Assembly: GCA_036322835.1 (NCBI GenBank)
Contig: AP027304.1
Location: 1,922,001 to 1,986,000, forward strand
Source of the DNA: Tenuifilaceae bacterium CYCD
GTDB lineage: Bacteria > Bacteroidota > Bacteroidia > Bacteroidales > Tenuifilaceae
Reading direction: 5' to 3'
DNA length: 64,000 nucleotides
The notes below the pieces were generated by a model that was not told the origin of the DNA, did no database searches, and was given only the letters and a program-made list of their open reading frames with translations. The translations under genes were made by a program, and so were the position numbers. Below, piece after piece: positions 26,788 to 35,961 of this stretch. Position 1 is the stretch's first letter, and each line of letters starts with the position of its first letter.

Positions 26788-28137
26788 TTAATTTTTATAT
26801 CTCATCCATTTCCACATTTCGGCCCAGGTGTACTTTTTACCGTACATCAGAATACCCACGCGGTAAATTTTTGCTGCAAAGATTGTTACTACTATAAAGG
26901 TTACCACTAGGAGTGATGCCGATAGGGCTATTTGCCATGTTGGTACTCCAAACGGTAAGCGTGTGAGCATTACCACTGGTGATGTGAAAGGTATAATTGA
27001 GAACCAGAATGCTAGTGGGCCGTCGGGCGATTTAATGCCGCTGATCATAACAATAATGGAAAGAATAAGCGGAAGTGTAATTGGCATTACCAGTTGCTGG
27101 GTATCCGTTATATTCTCCACTGCTGATCCTACAGCAGCGTAAAGCGCTGCGTAGAGGAGGAATCCTGCAAGAAAGTAAAAAATAAAACCACCAATTATTA
27201 ATGTGAAGTTTTGATTTTGTAGAGCGGTCAAGAAATTGTCGCCTTGATCCTCATCGGTAGTAGAAGGAATATTTGCTTGATTAATTCCTTGATCTGCCAT
27301 GATTTTTTGAGATGCCTGCATTTGTTCAATGTTTGCCTTCTGGCTCTTCTCTGTAACTAAATTAATTCCTATTGAAGCTAACCCAAATGTTAAGACAATC
27401 CAAACAAAAATTTGGAGAAGGCTAACCGATGCTAACCCAAATATTTTCCCTAACATTAAATTGATCGGTTTTACAGAAGAAATGATAACCTCCACAACTC
27501 TGTTGTTTTTTTCCTCAATAACGCCTTGCATAATTTGGTTCCCCATTAGCAGCACCATCATATACATTAAAAAGCTAAGAATATAGGCAATTCCCATTGT
27601 GATTAAAGTATTGCTTTCTTTTTCCTCACCATCCTTGGTAACTTTTATAGAGCGGAGTTTTACATCCGTTTTAACGTCATCCAGAATTTTATCTAGGTTC
27701 TCGATATTGTAGGATTTTAACTTGCGGGTTTCAATCTCTTTTTCCATCGAGTTTTCGATGTGCGAGATAACATCTATGGATGGTTGTTTTAGTGAGTAGA
27801 TGGTAAGCTTAGGCGCAATGCTATCCGAAGAATTTTCGATAGATAGTAAAGCGTAGTAGCCCGATTCCTCCAGAGAGTTTTTAACTTTCTCGATAGGAGT
27901 ATCAGTAATATAGTTGAACTTTATGTAGTCGGTTTGTGGAATGACGTTGCCATACTTGCCTGAGTTGTCAATTATTGCTATGCTTTTTGTATCGGTATCC
28001 TCTAACGATGCAAAATAGGAGGGTAGTACCATTAATGCAGCAAATAGGATTGGAGTTAGAAGGGTCATTATGATGAATGATTTTTTTCTAACCCTTGTGA
28101 TAAACTCGCGTTGGAGTATTAAATATATCTGTTTCAT
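26788..28137 (-). CDS. ABC transporter permease, NatB/ABC-2 type
   Basis: The protein opens with the family's cytoplasmic segment and first helix (MKQIYLILQREFITRVRKKS), then has a large extracytoplasmic domain (about 45-170). Five further hydrophobic segments follow from about 180 onward. This is the topology of NatB-type permeases that export sodium or small molecules. It follows the ATPase gene by 24 bp and is certainly its partner. The cargo cannot be determined. Confidence 0.88.
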   Translation of the reverse strand: MKQIYLILQREFITRVRKKSFIIMTLLTPILFAALMVLPSYFASLEDTDTKSIAIIDNSGKYGNVIPQTDYIKFNYITDTPIEKVKNSLEESGYYALLSIENSSDSIAPKLTIYSLKQPSIDVISHIENSMEKEIETRKLKSYNIENLDKILDDVKTDVKLRSIKVTKDGEEKESNTLITMGIAYILSFLMYMMVLLMGNQIMQGVIEEKNNRVVEVIISSVKPINLMLGKIFGLASVSLLQIFVWIVLTFGLASIGINLVTEKSQKANIEQMQASQKIMADQGINQANIPSTTDEDQGDNFLTALQNQNFTLIIGGFIFYFLAGFLLYAALYAAVGSAVENITDTQQLVMPITLPLILSIIVMISGIKSPDGPLAFWFSIIPFTSPVVMLTRLPFGVPTWQIALSASLLVVTFIVVTIFAAKIYRVGILMYGKKYTWAEMWKWMRYKN

Positions 28138-28161
28138 TACTCTAGTTTTTGGGTTGATGAA

Positions 28162-29103
28162 TTAGTTGTTGGACAAACCATGAGTTTTGTTGTACTCGCT
28201 AACCACTTTAATAAATATATCGTGCATGCTTGGCACAACAGGGTTGAACGATACAACCTCAGCGTGAGGAATGATGTTTTGCAGCAACTTATTGCTTTCC
28301 GATGGGTTTGATACTTTAACCTGAAGTTTAGGAACAGAATTTTCGATGTTGTTGCTGATAATTTCGAACATTCCGACAAGGTTGCTTGCAATAGCGTCGT
28401 AGTTTCCACGGTATCCAATCTCGAATACGTTGCTACCGTAATTCATCCTAACCTCGTCAATCTGTCCGCTTAAAATATTCTTCGATTTGTTGATAAGGGT
28501 AATATGATCGCAAAGTTCTTCAACCGATGACATATTGTGGGTTGAGAAAATGATGGTTGTTCCCTTTTTCTTTAGTTCAAGGATCTCATCCTTTATTAGT
28601 TGAGCATTGATTGGGTCGAAGCCGCTGAAGGGTTCATCGAAGATCAGTAATTCGGGTTCGTGTATAACGGTAACCATAAACTGAACCTTTTGTGCCATAC
28701 CTTTTGATAGCTCCTCAATTTTTTTATCCCACCAACCTTGTATTTCAAATTTTTCGAACCAATACTTTAGACGTTTCATTGCATCGTTTCTGCTCAAACC
28801 CTTGAGTTGTGCAAGAAACATAGCCTGCTCGCCAACCTTCATCTTTTTGTATAGTCCGCGTTCTTCGGGTAAATAACCAATACGGTAAATATCGTTGGCA
28901 TCTAATTTTCGTCCCTCAAAAAGAACCTCGCCCTTATCGGGGCCAGTTATTTGGTTTATTATTCTAATTAGTGTTGTTTTTCCAGCACCATTCGGTCCTA
29001 AAAGGCCGTAGATAGATCCTTTTGGAACCAAGATGCTAACATCGTCGAGCGCTAAATGGCTCGAGTAACGTTTTTCAATACCGTGTGTTTCTAATAAATT
29101 CAT
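28162..29103 (-). CDS. ABC transporter ATP-binding protein, NatA type
   Basis: Walker A is GLLGPNGAGKTTLIRI (about 33-48), the signature is LSKGMAQKVQF and Walker B is LLIFDEPFSGFDPI. After the ATPase core comes a C-terminal extension of about 90 residues of the DUF4162 type seen in NatA-like proteins. It drives the permease encoded just downstream. Confidence 0.92.
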   Translation of the reverse strand: MNLLETHGIEKRYSSHLALDDVSILVPKGSIYGLLGPNGAGKTTLIRIINQITGPDKGEVLFEGRKLDANDIYRIGYLPEERGLYKKMKVGEQAMFLAQLKGLSRNDAMKRLKYWFEKFEIQGWWDKKIEELSKGMAQKVQFMVTVIHEPELLIFDEPFSGFDPINAQLIKDEILELKKKGTTIIFSTHNMSSVEELCDHITLINKSKNILSGQIDEVRMNYGSNVFEIGYRGNYDAIASNLVGMFEIISNNIENSVPKLQVKVSNPSESNKLLQNIIPHAEVVSFNPVVPSMHDIFIKVVSEYNKTHGLSNN

Positions 29104-29248
29104 AGTTTGAAATATTAAATGTATTGTTTGTAAATTCTATAATTTAGACTGTGTTTTTTTGATTTGTTACATTTTGGCAAATCATTTTTACTTTCTGTTA
29201 AGACTCAAACAAAGGTAAAAGTTTAATGGAATCTTAAAATTGATGAAT

Positions 29249-29304
29249 TCTTTAAAAAAAGTTTGAGCGGTACAAGAATCAGAATAATTCATAGTGACCG
29301 CTCA
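29249..29304 (-). terminator. Intrinsic terminator after dnaJ
   Basis: Arms TGAGCGGT and ACCGCTCA are perfectly complementary across a 25-nt loop. On the minus strand they are followed by AACTTTTTTT. The site lies 28 bp past the dnaJ stop. Confidence 0.75.
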
Positions 29305-29331
29305 TTTGTGCTATTTATGAAATGCTTTTAA

Positions 29332-30492
29332 TTACTCAAAATATCCTCGCATGCGTTCAAAAAACGATGTTTGTTCCTTAGGATCGGGTGTAAAACTTGG
29401 TGATTTTGACATCTTCTCTATTACGGCCTTTTCGTCTTTGCTCAAATTCTTTGGGATGTAAACATTTATGGCAACAAGTAGATCGCCGCGGTTATAGCTG
29501 TTAACCTCGGGCAAGCCCTTCCCTCTTAGTCGAAGTATTTTGCCAGGCTGTGTTCCAGGTTCAATTTTGATTTTTACTTTTCCGTCAATGGTTGGTATTT
29601 CAATTGGAGCACCAAGTATAGCATCGGGAATGCTAATGTTTAAATTGAAGATAAGGTCGTTTCCGTCGCGAATTAGTTCTGGATGTTTTTCCTCCTCAAT
29701 TATTACCAGTAAATCGCCAGGGACGCCACCTCTGCGGGCCGAATTTCCCTTGCCTGCTACATTTAACTGCATTCCTTCGGCAACGCCAGCCGGAATCTTA
29801 ATTGTAATTACTTCGCTGTCGCGGACAACACCCTCGCCACTGCAAGCACTACACTTATGGTTTATCGTTTTACCTTCGCCGTTGCATGTAGGGCATGGCG
29901 ATGTACTTTGCATTTGCCCAAGAATGGTGTTAGTAACCCGGGTAACATAACCCGATCCGTGACAGGTTGAACATGTTGTAAATCCTGATGAACCTTCAGC
30001 TCCAGTTCCACCGCACGATTTACAACCAACGTATTTGTTTACCTTGATTTTTTTTTCAACGCCATTGGCTATTTCCGAGTAGTTTAGTTTTACTTTTACT
30101 CGCAAATCAGTTCCTCGGGCAACGCGACGTCCGCTTCTCCCTCCGCCACCGCCAAATCCACCGAATCCCCCAAAACTGCCAAAATGACCGCCGAAGATAT
30201 CTCCGAATTGAGAGAAAATGTCCTCCATATTCCATTCGTGCGAGAAACCACCTCCTCCGGAATTGCCCATGCCTGCATGCCCGAATTGATCGTAGCGTGC
30301 TCGTTTGTTGTCATCACTAAGAACCTCGTATGCTTCGGCTGCTTCCTTGAATTTCTCTTCTGATTCCTTGTCGCCAGGGTTTTTGTCGGGGTGAAATTGG
30401 ATAGCCTTTTGCCGATATGCCTTTTTGATCTCTTCCTTGCTGGCACTTCGGTTAACACCAAGTATTTCGTAAAAATCTCTTTTTGTTGTCAT
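29332..30492 (-). CDS. dnaJ: Chaperone protein DnaJ
   Basis: DnaJ delivers unfolded proteins to DnaK and stimulates its ATPase. The J domain has HPD at residues 34-36, followed by a glycine/phenylalanine-rich linker, four zinc-binding repeats ([32 protein letters not shown]) and two C-terminal peptide-binding domains. At 386 residues it is a full-length type I protein. It follows grpE by 12 bp. dnaK is not in the window. Confidence 0.97.
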   Translation of the reverse strand: MTTKRDFYEILGVNRSASKEEIKKAYRQKAIQFHPDKNPGDKESEEKFKEAAEAYEVLSDDNKRARYDQFGHAGMGNSGGGGFSHEWNMEDIFSQFGDIFGGHFGSFGGFGGFGGGGGRSGRRVARGTDLRVKVKLNYSEIANGVEKKIKVNKYVGCKSCGGTGAEGSSGFTTCSTCHGSGYVTRVTNTILGQMQSTSPCPTCNGEGKTINHKCSACSGEGVVRDSEVITIKIPAGVAEGMQLNVAGKGNSARRGGVPGDLLVIIEEEKHPELIRDGNDLIFNLNISIPDAILGAPIEIPTIDGKVKIKIEPGTQPGKILRLRGKGLPEVNSYNRGDLLVAINVYIPKNLSKDEKAVIEKMSKSPSFTPDPKEQTSFFERMRGYFE

Positions 30493-30504
30493 GTCGTTTT
30501 TAGC

Positions 30505-31095
30505 TTATTCGCCTACTACTACTTTTGAGAAACGCATCACCTTGTCGTGAAGCATATAGCCCTTTTGCACAACATCAACGATTTTCCCTTTTTGGGTCTC
30601 GTCCTGAACCGGAAATTTGGTTATTGCCTCGTGTAAATCGGTATTCAGTTCTTGACCTATTGCTTCAATTTCTTTAACACCTTTCGATTTAAGGAACTCA
30701 TTGAATTTGGTTATAATTAAAGATAGACCATCCTTAACCGCGTTGATATCATTTGCAGTTTCGATAGCTTTAAGTGCCCTGTCCAAATCGTCAACGACCG
30801 GAAGTAGATCCTTTAGGACTTCTTCGGAACCAAACTTAAGAATGTCGGATTTTTCGCGAAGAGTTCTTTTACGGTAGTTGTCAAATTCGGCAGAGAGACG
30901 GAGGTATTTGTCTCTCATGTCTTCAAATTGACTAGCATAGTCGATAGTTGCTTCTTTCGATTCAAAGTCTTGTTGGCTTGCTTGCTCTTTTTCTGAATTG
31001 ATATTTTCTTCAGCTTGTAATGTTTGAGGTTCGTTTGCCTCGTTAGAAATATTCTCCTCAGCCATCTCTTCGTTATGCTTGTGTTTCTTGCTCAT
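30505..31095 (-). CDS. grpE: Nucleotide exchange factor GrpE
   Basis: The 196-residue protein has an acidic, disordered N-terminal 60 residues, then the long coiled coil (FEDMRDKYLRLSAEFDNYRK). The beta domain ends with IVDVVQKGYMLHDKVMRFSK and VVV, the GrpE signature. It resets DnaK by ADP release and forms an operon with dnaJ. Confidence 0.96.
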   Translation of the reverse strand: MSKKHKHNEEMAEENISNEANEPQTLQAEENINSEKEQASQQDFESKEATIDYASQFEDMRDKYLRLSAEFDNYRKRTLREKSDILKFGSEEVLKDLLPVVDDLDRALKAIETANDINAVKDGLSLIITKFNEFLKSKGVKEIEAIGQELNTDLHEAITKFPVQDETQKGKIVDVVQKGYMLHDKVMRFSKVVVGE

Positions 31096-31244
31096 AGTTT
31101 ATATATTCTATTTTATTTGATTATCAGTTAAGCATTCAGGTTTTAGCAAAATTTGTTCCAATAGCCTGTTTGCGTCAAATTGGCACAAAGATAATAAAAT
31201 ACTATGGTTGAATTGGAGCATTTATGTGTGGTGGATTCTTCCGC

Positions 31245-31276
31245 AATAAAAAACACGCATTGATTGTGCGTGTTTT
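31245..31276 (-). terminator. Intrinsic terminator after the TonB receptor gene
   Basis: A perfect 10-bp stem AAAACACGCA/TGCGTGTTTT encloses TTGATTG. On the minus strand it is followed by a T-run. It lies 22 bp past the receptor stop. Confidence 0.88.
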
Positions 31277-31297
31277 CTACTATAATATGCCTAAACG

Positions 31298-33730
31298 TTA
31301 GTTTTCTAAATCCATCTCTTCCATGTTGTTTTCTACCTGCTGGCGTTTTCTATCGGGTTTGTAATTGTTAAGCCTTACAGTAAGAGTCATTGAAACAACA
31401 GGCCCATCGGGCTTGAATTTGCGGTAGGAGTAAAAATCGGTTCCTTCCGATGTCATTTCATGTCCAGAGGTATGGAGCAAATCGCGAACCTGTAAGGTGA
31501 GCGAAACTTTATTCTTCATGAAATCTTGCTTTGCAGCAATGCTTGTCATAAGGAATCCTTCGCTCCGGCCCTGTGCTGTTACCGTTGGGCTGTTATACAT
31601 TCCGTTTAGCTGAACTCTAGTGTTTTTCCCGATTTTAAAGGTGTTGTTTAGTCTACTATTCCAGTTAAAACTGTTTTTGTCGAATGACTCTCCAAGAAGA
31701 TCGCCTTTTTCTTTGTAATCATATAAATTTCCCATTAAGTCTACGTGCCACCATTTGGCAAGGTCGAGTCCAAACATGATTTCGGAGCCAAAGGAGTAGT
31801 CCTTTCCAATATTGTCAATAGAGTTCAAAAAGATTTGTTCTTCTGCATCGTAAACGCTGGTGATTCGCTCTACTTTATTGTTTGTGATTCTGTAGTATAG
31901 ATCAATGGAGATTGTGTTTTTACCAAAATTTTTCTGATAGCTTAATTCGTAGGAATCAATAAATTCTGGCTTTAATGATGGATTCCCAATTCTTACGTTG
32001 TGAGCATCCTCCCAAGTGATGAACGGCTCTAGGTTGTAGCCCCATGATCTTGCAATTCGGCGGGTATAGCTGGCCATTACTTGTTGATCCTTTGGTAATG
32101 TGTATGAAACATGTAGGGTAGGGTAGTAGTCAAACCTATCCAATGTAAAATTTTGGTTTTCGCCTGCTAATGAAATAAATCTGTAAGTGTATTCTCCCCT
32201 CAACCCTATTTGATAGCCTAATTTGTTGTACTCGCCGGAGTAAGTAGAATAGGCAGAGTGTATATTAGTTGCATAATCAACTTTGTGCGAGTATAGCTGT
32301 TGGAAATCAAAAGTGCTAGTGGCAGGGTTGTACTCATACATGCTATTGCTAGTATTTTCTAGTTCAACACGGCTTTGCAAGCCAGCCTCGAACTTGTTTT
32401 TTTCACCAGTGGGTAGAGTGTAGTCGAGTTTTAACCTATACTCGGTTTCAGGCCCATCTTCCTCGGATTTTTGACCGCTACTTATGACGTTATTGTCTAT
32501 TACTTTGGTGATGTCGATATCCGAAGAGTTGCTCTTTTCGAAAATGAATTGTCCAACTAATGTGTGCCCTTTTTTGCTGAAATTGTGGTTGTAGTCGAGA
32601 GTTGCTGTATAGAAATCGCCACCTCTATCGGAGTTCTCCTTACTCAGGTACGATTTGTTGTAAGTTGATGGACTATTCCATGAGTTGTAGGTGAGATCAG
32701 AGTTTCCGCTACCATTTCTGTTTCCAACCCTAAAGCCTAAACTAATAGTGTTAAATGCGTTGATGTTGTAGTCTAATCCGCCTCTAACTCCGTAGGAGTA
32801 TCTTCCTCGGGTAAAGCCACCCGAAGAGTTAAGGTAGGATATAGTGTCATTTTTAATTGTGTATTTTCTCGATGTTGATTCTCCAATGAATTCCTGATTG
32901 TTCAAGTCGCCTCCAATATAAAAGTTGAACTTGTTCTTTCGAAGTGTGATTAAGAAATCACCGCCATAGCGGTTTTGTGTACCTCCGTTTAAATTGAAAA
33001 TTCCCGAAAAACCTTGAAGTTTATTCTTCTTCATGATTATGTTGATAATACCGGCCACTCCATCAGGGTCGAACTTTGCCGATGGGTTTGTGATTATCTC
33101 GATATTCTCAATCTGGCTTGCCGGGATTTGGGCAAGAGCTTCGCTGGGTTCCAGTACCGTGGGCTTACCGTCAATTAATACGGTAAAGCTAGTGCTCCCT
33201 CTTAGGCTTACATTGCCATCAATATCGGTTGTAACCGATGGAATGTTTTCTAAAAGTTCTGCAGCAGTTCCAGATGCCGAGGTGTGTTGCTGACTTACAT
33301 TTATAACTTTTTTATCGATTTTGTACTGTAGCGTGGGTCTGTCGGCCTTAACAACAACCTCCTCCATGGTGCGGGTTGCTGGCTTTAGTTCAACTTGACC
33401 AATATCAATCGATTTGTTTTTGGGGGAGATCTCAACCCCTTCTATTTTTTTTGTGAAATAACCTATAAAAGTTATTTCTACAGTGTATTTTCCAAATTCA
33501 ACCCCACTAATTTTGAAAAAGCCACTGGCATCGGATATGGTTCCCGTGATTACTTTCTTGTTATCGGCTTTTACTAGCGATATTGTGGCATACTCAAGTG
33601 GTTGGTTGGCTGTAGAATCGAATACAAAACCTTTTATTGACCCCTTCGCTAGGATATCGTTTTCATCGATTGAAAAAGCGCTTTGGCTGATTAGCAATAC
33701 TGCCATTAAATACAAAAATCTTTTTAACAT
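31298..33730 (-). CDS. TonB-dependent outer membrane receptor, CarboxypepD_reg-like type
   Basis: After a signal peptide (MLKRFLYLMAVLLISQSAFS) comes a beta-sandwich of the carboxypeptidase regulatory type (about 30-120, KGFVFDSTANQPLEYATISL). Next are a plug domain (about 125-235, ENIPSVTTDIDGNVSLRGST) and an outer-membrane beta barrel to the end, rich in alternating aromatic strands. The barrel is of the OMP_b-brl_3 kind. The ligand is unknown: no SusD partner is adjacent, so glycan import is not indicated. It lies downstream of a two-component system in the same direction, which may regulate it (inference). Confidence 0.88.
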   Translation of the reverse strand: MLKRFLYLMAVLLISQSAFSIDENDILAKGSIKGFVFDSTANQPLEYATISLVKADNKKVITGTISDASGFFKISGVEFGKYTVEITFIGYFTKKIEGVEISPKNKSIDIGQVELKPATRTMEEVVVKADRPTLQYKIDKKVINVSQQHTSASGTAAELLENIPSVTTDIDGNVSLRGSTSFTVLIDGKPTVLEPSEALAQIPASQIENIEIITNPSAKFDPDGVAGIINIIMKKNKLQGFSGIFNLNGGTQNRYGGDFLITLRKNKFNFYIGGDLNNQEFIGESTSRKYTIKNDTISYLNSSGGFTRGRYSYGVRGGLDYNINAFNTISLGFRVGNRNGSGNSDLTYNSWNSPSTYNKSYLSKENSDRGGDFYTATLDYNHNFSKKGHTLVGQFIFEKSNSSDIDITKVIDNNVISSGQKSEEDGPETEYRLKLDYTLPTGEKNKFEAGLQSRVELENTSNSMYEYNPATSTFDFQQLYSHKVDYATNIHSAYSTYSGEYNKLGYQIGLRGEYTYRFISLAGENQNFTLDRFDYYPTLHVSYTLPKDQQVMASYTRRIARSWGYNLEPFITWEDAHNVRIGNPSLKPEFIDSYELSYQKNFGKNTISIDLYYRITNNKVERITSVYDAEEQIFLNSIDNIGKDYSFGSEIMFGLDLAKWWHVDLMGNLYDYKEKGDLLGESFDKNSFNWNSRLNNTFKIGKNTRVQLNGMYNSPTVTAQGRSEGFLMTSIAAKQDFMKNKVSLTLQVRDLLHTSGHEMTSEGTDFYSYRKFKPDGPVVSMTLTVRLNNYKPDRKRQQVENNMEEMDLEN

Positions 33731-33839
33731 AAATACAGAGTGTATGGTTAAATAATGCCGTAAAATTATCTCCCAATTTTGTAGAAATTTTATTCTAATT
33801 CTATTGGAAAACTGTTTTGCGAGAAAAATTAATGATCAG

Positions 33840-35138
33840 TTATTGTCGGGTTATTCTGAAAATATGCTGATCCGATTCATAAGAGTAGTTAATTGCCAAA
33901 TGGTTTAAATCGCAGATTTTTTTTACAAGCGAAAGGCCTAAGCCTAGCGATGATGGTGAGTTGCTGCTAGTGTAGAATCGTTCGAATATTTTTTCGGGTG
34001 ATGCTCCAAGCGGATCGCCATAGTTACTTATGGTAAATTCATTTTCGTTGGTGCTAATTTTTATAGGCCCTTTGTTTGTTCCGTATCGTATAGAGTTTCT
34101 AATCAGGTTTTTGAGCAGAATTTCGAATAGGAAAGGATCTAGTAGTAATTGATGCTCTTTACTTAACGATAGCTCAATTTTAAGTTCCTTGAGGTCTATA
34201 ATTTCTTTCACAGAGTCAACGTACCTTTCAATAATATCCTGGGTTTTGATTTGGACAATGTTGTTGTACTCCCCATTTTCGATTTTAGTGAGGAGGTTCA
34301 GAGCATTTCCAAGATTAGAAAGGTGGTTCGATTCGTCGTAAATGGCTTTTACTGTGTTGGTATGCTTTTCCATAACGTTTTCATCCGCAATTAGGATTTC
34401 TGCTTTGTTGCGTATTATTGCCAGCGGAGTTTGAATTTCGTGGGCCATATTTTCGGTGTATTCCTTTAATTTGCGGTAATCGTCCTCAGTTCTCGATACC
34501 ATTTTCTCAAACAATGATTGCATCTCTATAAACTCCTGTGTGGTTGTTTTTACAGGTGAATTTTTGGCGTTTTTCCCAACCTTATAGGAGTCCATTTGCT
34601 GGAGTATTCGGTGGAAGGGCGATAAAAGAAATCCGGATAGGAAGAAACTAAAGAGAATAATTGCTAGCGCCAGAATGGAAAATGCCCATTTGCTATTTCC
34701 CATTAGCCCTAATTTTAACTTGTTAAAATCATCGATATTCAAGTTCATGGTGTACTCAAAAACATGCTTGTTGGTTTTGAGTAGGATTGTTTTCATCTTG
34801 AATAGTTGAAGTTCTCCAAGTTCTTGCTCGTAAATTAAGGAGTCCTTGTATATGGGGTAAGTTTTGTGTAGAGTATCGCTTGGATTTGATATTAACACAA
34901 GGCCATGAATTTCTCTGGTTTTTTCGTCGATTTCGTCTTCCCCTTCTTCCTCGTCGTGGAGCAACATCTTTAATGTTCTATGTTCGCGGTGATCAAAGAA
35001 ATGCTCCGATTGATCGGCTAGGTAGCTATCGGATTTTTTGTTTAGGAAACGAGCCGTTGCTATGAATGTTATAACTATAAATACCAGGTAGATAATTGTA
35101 GTTTTGGTTAGTAGCCGAAGCGATTTCGAGTTTATCAT
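33840..35138 (-). CDS. Sensor histidine kinase
   Basis: Two membrane helices (about 11-32 and 150-172) flank an extracytoplasmic sensor domain of about 120 residues. It is followed by the dimerisation box MAHEIQTPLAIIRNKAE (His near 230) and an ATPase domain with N box NLIRNSIRYG and G box SSLGLGLSLVKKI. It is a class I kinase. It begins 9 bp after its response regulator gene and is its evident partner. The sensor domain shows no family I recognise. Confidence 0.92.
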   Translation of the reverse strand: MINSKSLRLLTKTTIIYLVFIVITFIATARFLNKKSDSYLADQSEHFFDHREHRTLKMLLHDEEEGEDEIDEKTREIHGLVLISNPSDTLHKTYPIYKDSLIYEQELGELQLFKMKTILLKTNKHVFEYTMNLNIDDFNKLKLGLMGNSKWAFSILALAIILFSFFLSGFLLSPFHRILQQMDSYKVGKNAKNSPVKTTTQEFIEMQSLFEKMVSRTEDDYRKLKEYTENMAHEIQTPLAIIRNKAEILIADENVMEKHTNTVKAIYDESNHLSNLGNALNLLTKIENGEYNNIVQIKTQDIIERYVDSVKEIIDLKELKIELSLSKEHQLLLDPFLFEILLKNLIRNSIRYGTNKGPIKISTNENEFTISNYGDPLGASPEKIFERFYTSSNSPSSLGLGLSLVKKICDLNHLAINYSYESDQHIFRITRQ

Positions 35139-35146
35139 ACTGAATT

Positions 35147-35824
35147 TTATTGATCTGAAAATTTATACCCCATGCCGTATACCGATTGGATGTATCCTTT
35201 GCCTCCGGCATTTATTATTTTTTTTCGGAGATTTTTGATGTGGTTGTACAGGAAGTCGAAGTTGTCCGATTGGTCAATGTTATCGCCCCACAGATGCTCC
35301 GCAATGCTTTCCTTGGTCAAAACCCTGTCCTTGTTGTACATGAAGTAAACAAGCAGGTCGAATTCCTTTCGGGTGAGAGCTATTGGCTTGTCGTTTACTA
35401 GAACCTGGAGCGATTGTAGGTTAACTTTTATTTCTTCTACGCTGATAATATTGCTGCCGGCGAATTTCTTTCGTCGGAGTATCGATCGAACCCTGGCGTT
35501 GAGCTCCGCTTTATGGAAAGGCTTTGTGATGTAGTCGTCGGCTCCAAGTTCAAGCCCTTTAACCTTATCATCGATTGAGTTTTTTGCAGTAACAATAAGA
35601 ATCCCAGTCTCCGAGGTGTTTACTCTATTTTCTTTTAGAATTTCAAGTCCGTTTCCATCGGGTAGGCCAATGTCTAAGATGATTAGGTCGTAGGTGTATA
35701 GTTCAACCTTTTCCATAGCCTTATTTAGCGTATCGGCAATTTCAACTATAAAGCCATTTTCGGCTAGATAGGAGGCAATATCGCTCGATATTTGTGGGTT
35801 ATCCTCAATGATAAGGATTTTCAT
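35147..35824 (-). CDS. OmpR-family response regulator
   Basis: The receiver domain has phospho-acceptor Asp51 (LIILDIGLPDGNG) and the conserved lysine in DYITKPFHKAEL. The C-terminal winged helix has ALTRKEFDLLVYFM and a final GYIQSVYGMGYKF. The 225-residue length is standard. It is the first gene of a pair with the histidine kinase. Confidence 0.95.
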   Translation of the reverse strand: MKILIIEDNPQISSDIASYLAENGFIVEIADTLNKAMEKVELYTYDLIILDIGLPDGNGLEILKENRVNTSETGILIVTAKNSIDDKVKGLELGADDYITKPFHKAELNARVRSILRRKKFAGSNIISVEEIKVNLQSLQVLVNDKPIALTRKEFDLLVYFMYNKDRVLTKESIAEHLWGDNIDQSDNFDFLYNHIKNLRKKIINAGGKGYIQSVYGMGYKFSDQ

Positions 35825-35900
35825 TTTTGGTGTTTTTAGTCAAAAATAAAACTTAATTCTGTAGAGAATTTATGGATGAAGGTAAATATTTTGCTGTCAA

Positions 35901-35940
35901 CAAAAAGAAAAGGCTACCCAACAGAAAGTTGATGTAGCCT
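35901..35940 (-). terminator. Intrinsic terminator after the M28 peptidase gene
   Basis: Stem AGGCTAC/GTAGCCT with a 16-nt loop, followed on the minus strand by TTTCTTTTTG. It lies 22 bp past the peptidase stop. Confidence 0.75.
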
Positions 35941-35961
35941 AATCCAAACAAATCCATGATG

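Noticed and set aside
31298-33730. SusC-type glycan importer
   Set aside because: No SusD partner or glycoside hydrolase is adjacent, and the barrel is of the shorter OMP_b-brl_3 kind.
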